Source: Stromatinia cepivora (Eukaryota > Ascomycota > Leotiomycetes > Helotiales > Sclerotiniaceae). Taken from it: 64,000 nt of DNA. The stretch lies in NCBI GenBank assembly GCA_014898415.1, contig RCTD01000003.1, positions 372,001 through 436,000 of the forward strand. Direction: 5' to 3'. Shown here one piece after another: positions 63,024 to 64,000 of this stretch. How positions within the stretch are numbered: position 1 is the first letter of the stretch; every line of letters begins with the position of its first letter. The notes beneath the pieces were generated by a model. That model saw only the letters and a list, made by a program, of their open reading frames with translations. It was not told the DNA's origin and ran no database searches. The position numbers and the translations under genes are program-made.

Positions 63024-64000
63024 TCATATATCAAAGATTAAAGATTAAAGATCTTCAATCAGAAGCCTTATGGGGATTTAATCGAGATGAGGAAATCGTG
63101 TTTGGGATTTCCATTTTTCATACTATCATTCTATGCCATGTGGCAAAAACATGTACGCCGTACCGTGCCCACAGAGTAGGTATAGGAAGAGAAAGAGAAA
63201 TGGGAAATGGGAAATGCGAAATAGGGGTAGGGTATGGTATAGGTAAGGTGTTATATTGGGATCGGATGATATTTAAGGATTTTGCGTTGAGTATGTATTT
63301 AGTTTATGGAGTACTTTATATTTTATATCCTGGAGGGGGGAGGTATGCTCTGTGTGTATATTTAAAGGTTTAAAGGTTTAAATATATAAAGATAAATTTT
63401 CAAGTAATGGTGATTGATTGACTATTGTGCTAAATCTGCGTGTACGTTATACGTATGAAATAAATGTAAAGCTTTAGATAAGGTAAGAATAGACTCCTCT
63501 CTCTACGGAGTTCAGAGTATCGATGACTTGAGTTTGATCTTAATGAATGCCTACCTACCTATCTAGTAGTATATATATAAAATTCTTATGCAGGAAAGGT
63601 TATTATATACATACCTACATACATACATTTCAACGTAGTAAATAATCATTTTCTTTTCCGAACCTACGGAGTATTCTTCCATTGAAAGATGGAAAGTAAA
63701 GGATATTATATCATGACAAAGCACTCAGCAAAGCAAAGCAAAGCAAAGCATTTCTATCTCTCAAAATCCAAACCTACCCTGTTGAGAATTCACCAGCCTC
63801 TACTCCGTACCTCAGCGCGCTCCGTAAAAAATTGGCCCCCAAAAAAATGGCCCAAAAAATTGCGTTGTCTGCCTGCCAAGTAATATCCATAATCCCATCG
63901 CAAGTCCGAGCCCCGTTTCCCGTGCCGCTGGGAAATTATATGGCGCAAGGATAGGGAGTTTCGCGTAGGGATTTAGATGAGAGGTGTCTGGACTGAGTTA
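63024..64000. other. Host DNA at the right edge, no gene supported
   Basis: Ordinary base composition. It contains (CATA)n near 63605-63630, an (AAGC)n-type run (GCAAAGCAAAGCAAAGC) near 63730-63750, and CTACGGAG/CTCCGTA words repeated near 63500, 63665 and 63805. Open frames at 63008-63373 and 63689-63883 lack coding character. Probably the flank of a gene lying beyond the window. Confidence 0.6.

Noticed and set aside
63008..63373. 121-residue open frame at the right edge
   Set aside because: It begins inside the Fot1 terminus and shows no coding-like composition.

Overview
This is nuclear DNA of a filamentous ascomycete (Pezizomycotina), almost certainly from a species with repeat-induced point mutation (RIP). 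About nine tenths of the window is extremely AT-rich and consists of transposons whose reading frames are full of stops. Where copies can be compared they differ mainly by C/T and G/A transitions. Short islands of ordinary base composition sit between the transposon blocks. The class (Leotiomycetes or Dothideomycetes) cannot be fixed from the sequence.

Left block (1-23519): one Ty3/gypsy element on the minus strand (here gypsy-B; 5' LTR at 23311-23519, gag at about 20-22.5 kb, RT at 16.2-17.5 kb, integrase at about 9.4-9.8 kb) is split by three later insertions. These are a Fot1/pogo DNA transposon (18241-20091), a minus-strand Copia (10691-16168) and a plus-strand Copia (2190-7652). Each insertion has a perfect target-site duplication (TSD). 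23520-25609 is AT-rich DNA with microsatellites. At 25615-29459 is an LTR element with 190-bp LTRs and no recognisable coding (LTR-C). It carries a second, diverged Fot1-like transposon (27166-29026).

Middle: a third pogo-type element (about 29885-39156) is split by a complete 7043-bp chromodomain gypsy element (gypsy-A, 31900-38942, TSD ATATT). Then comes a GC-balanced host island (39157 to about 43500). It holds the only convincing intact gene, a 537-residue protein of the fungal DUF7924 type (39650-41263) with a PD...ExK nuclease-like signature and a C-terminal 27-residue tandem repeat. Next to it are two RIP-damaged gene relics: an unrecognised minus-strand gene and the C-terminal part of an amino-acid/GABA permease.

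Right block: unassigned AT-rich DNA (43500-47584) is followed by a gypsy-B 5' fragment (47585 to about 49164), joined through a short non-repetitive patch to a gypsy-A 3' fragment (49349-52869). A (TTA)n array of about 190 bp comes next. Two Fot1 copies on the minus strand follow, at 53290-55140 and 55671-63021, the second split by a third Copia (56629-62106). The window ends in ordinary host sequence (63024-64000).

Nothing here forms an operon or a pathway. The transposons record successive insertions followed by RIP, and the DUF7924-type gene is an intact island inside them. The most unusual structural signal is in the Fot1 termini. Each inverted repeat holds two 17-bp direct iterons, three in one terminus. 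A second Fot1 family has kept this layout while changing the iteron sequence.
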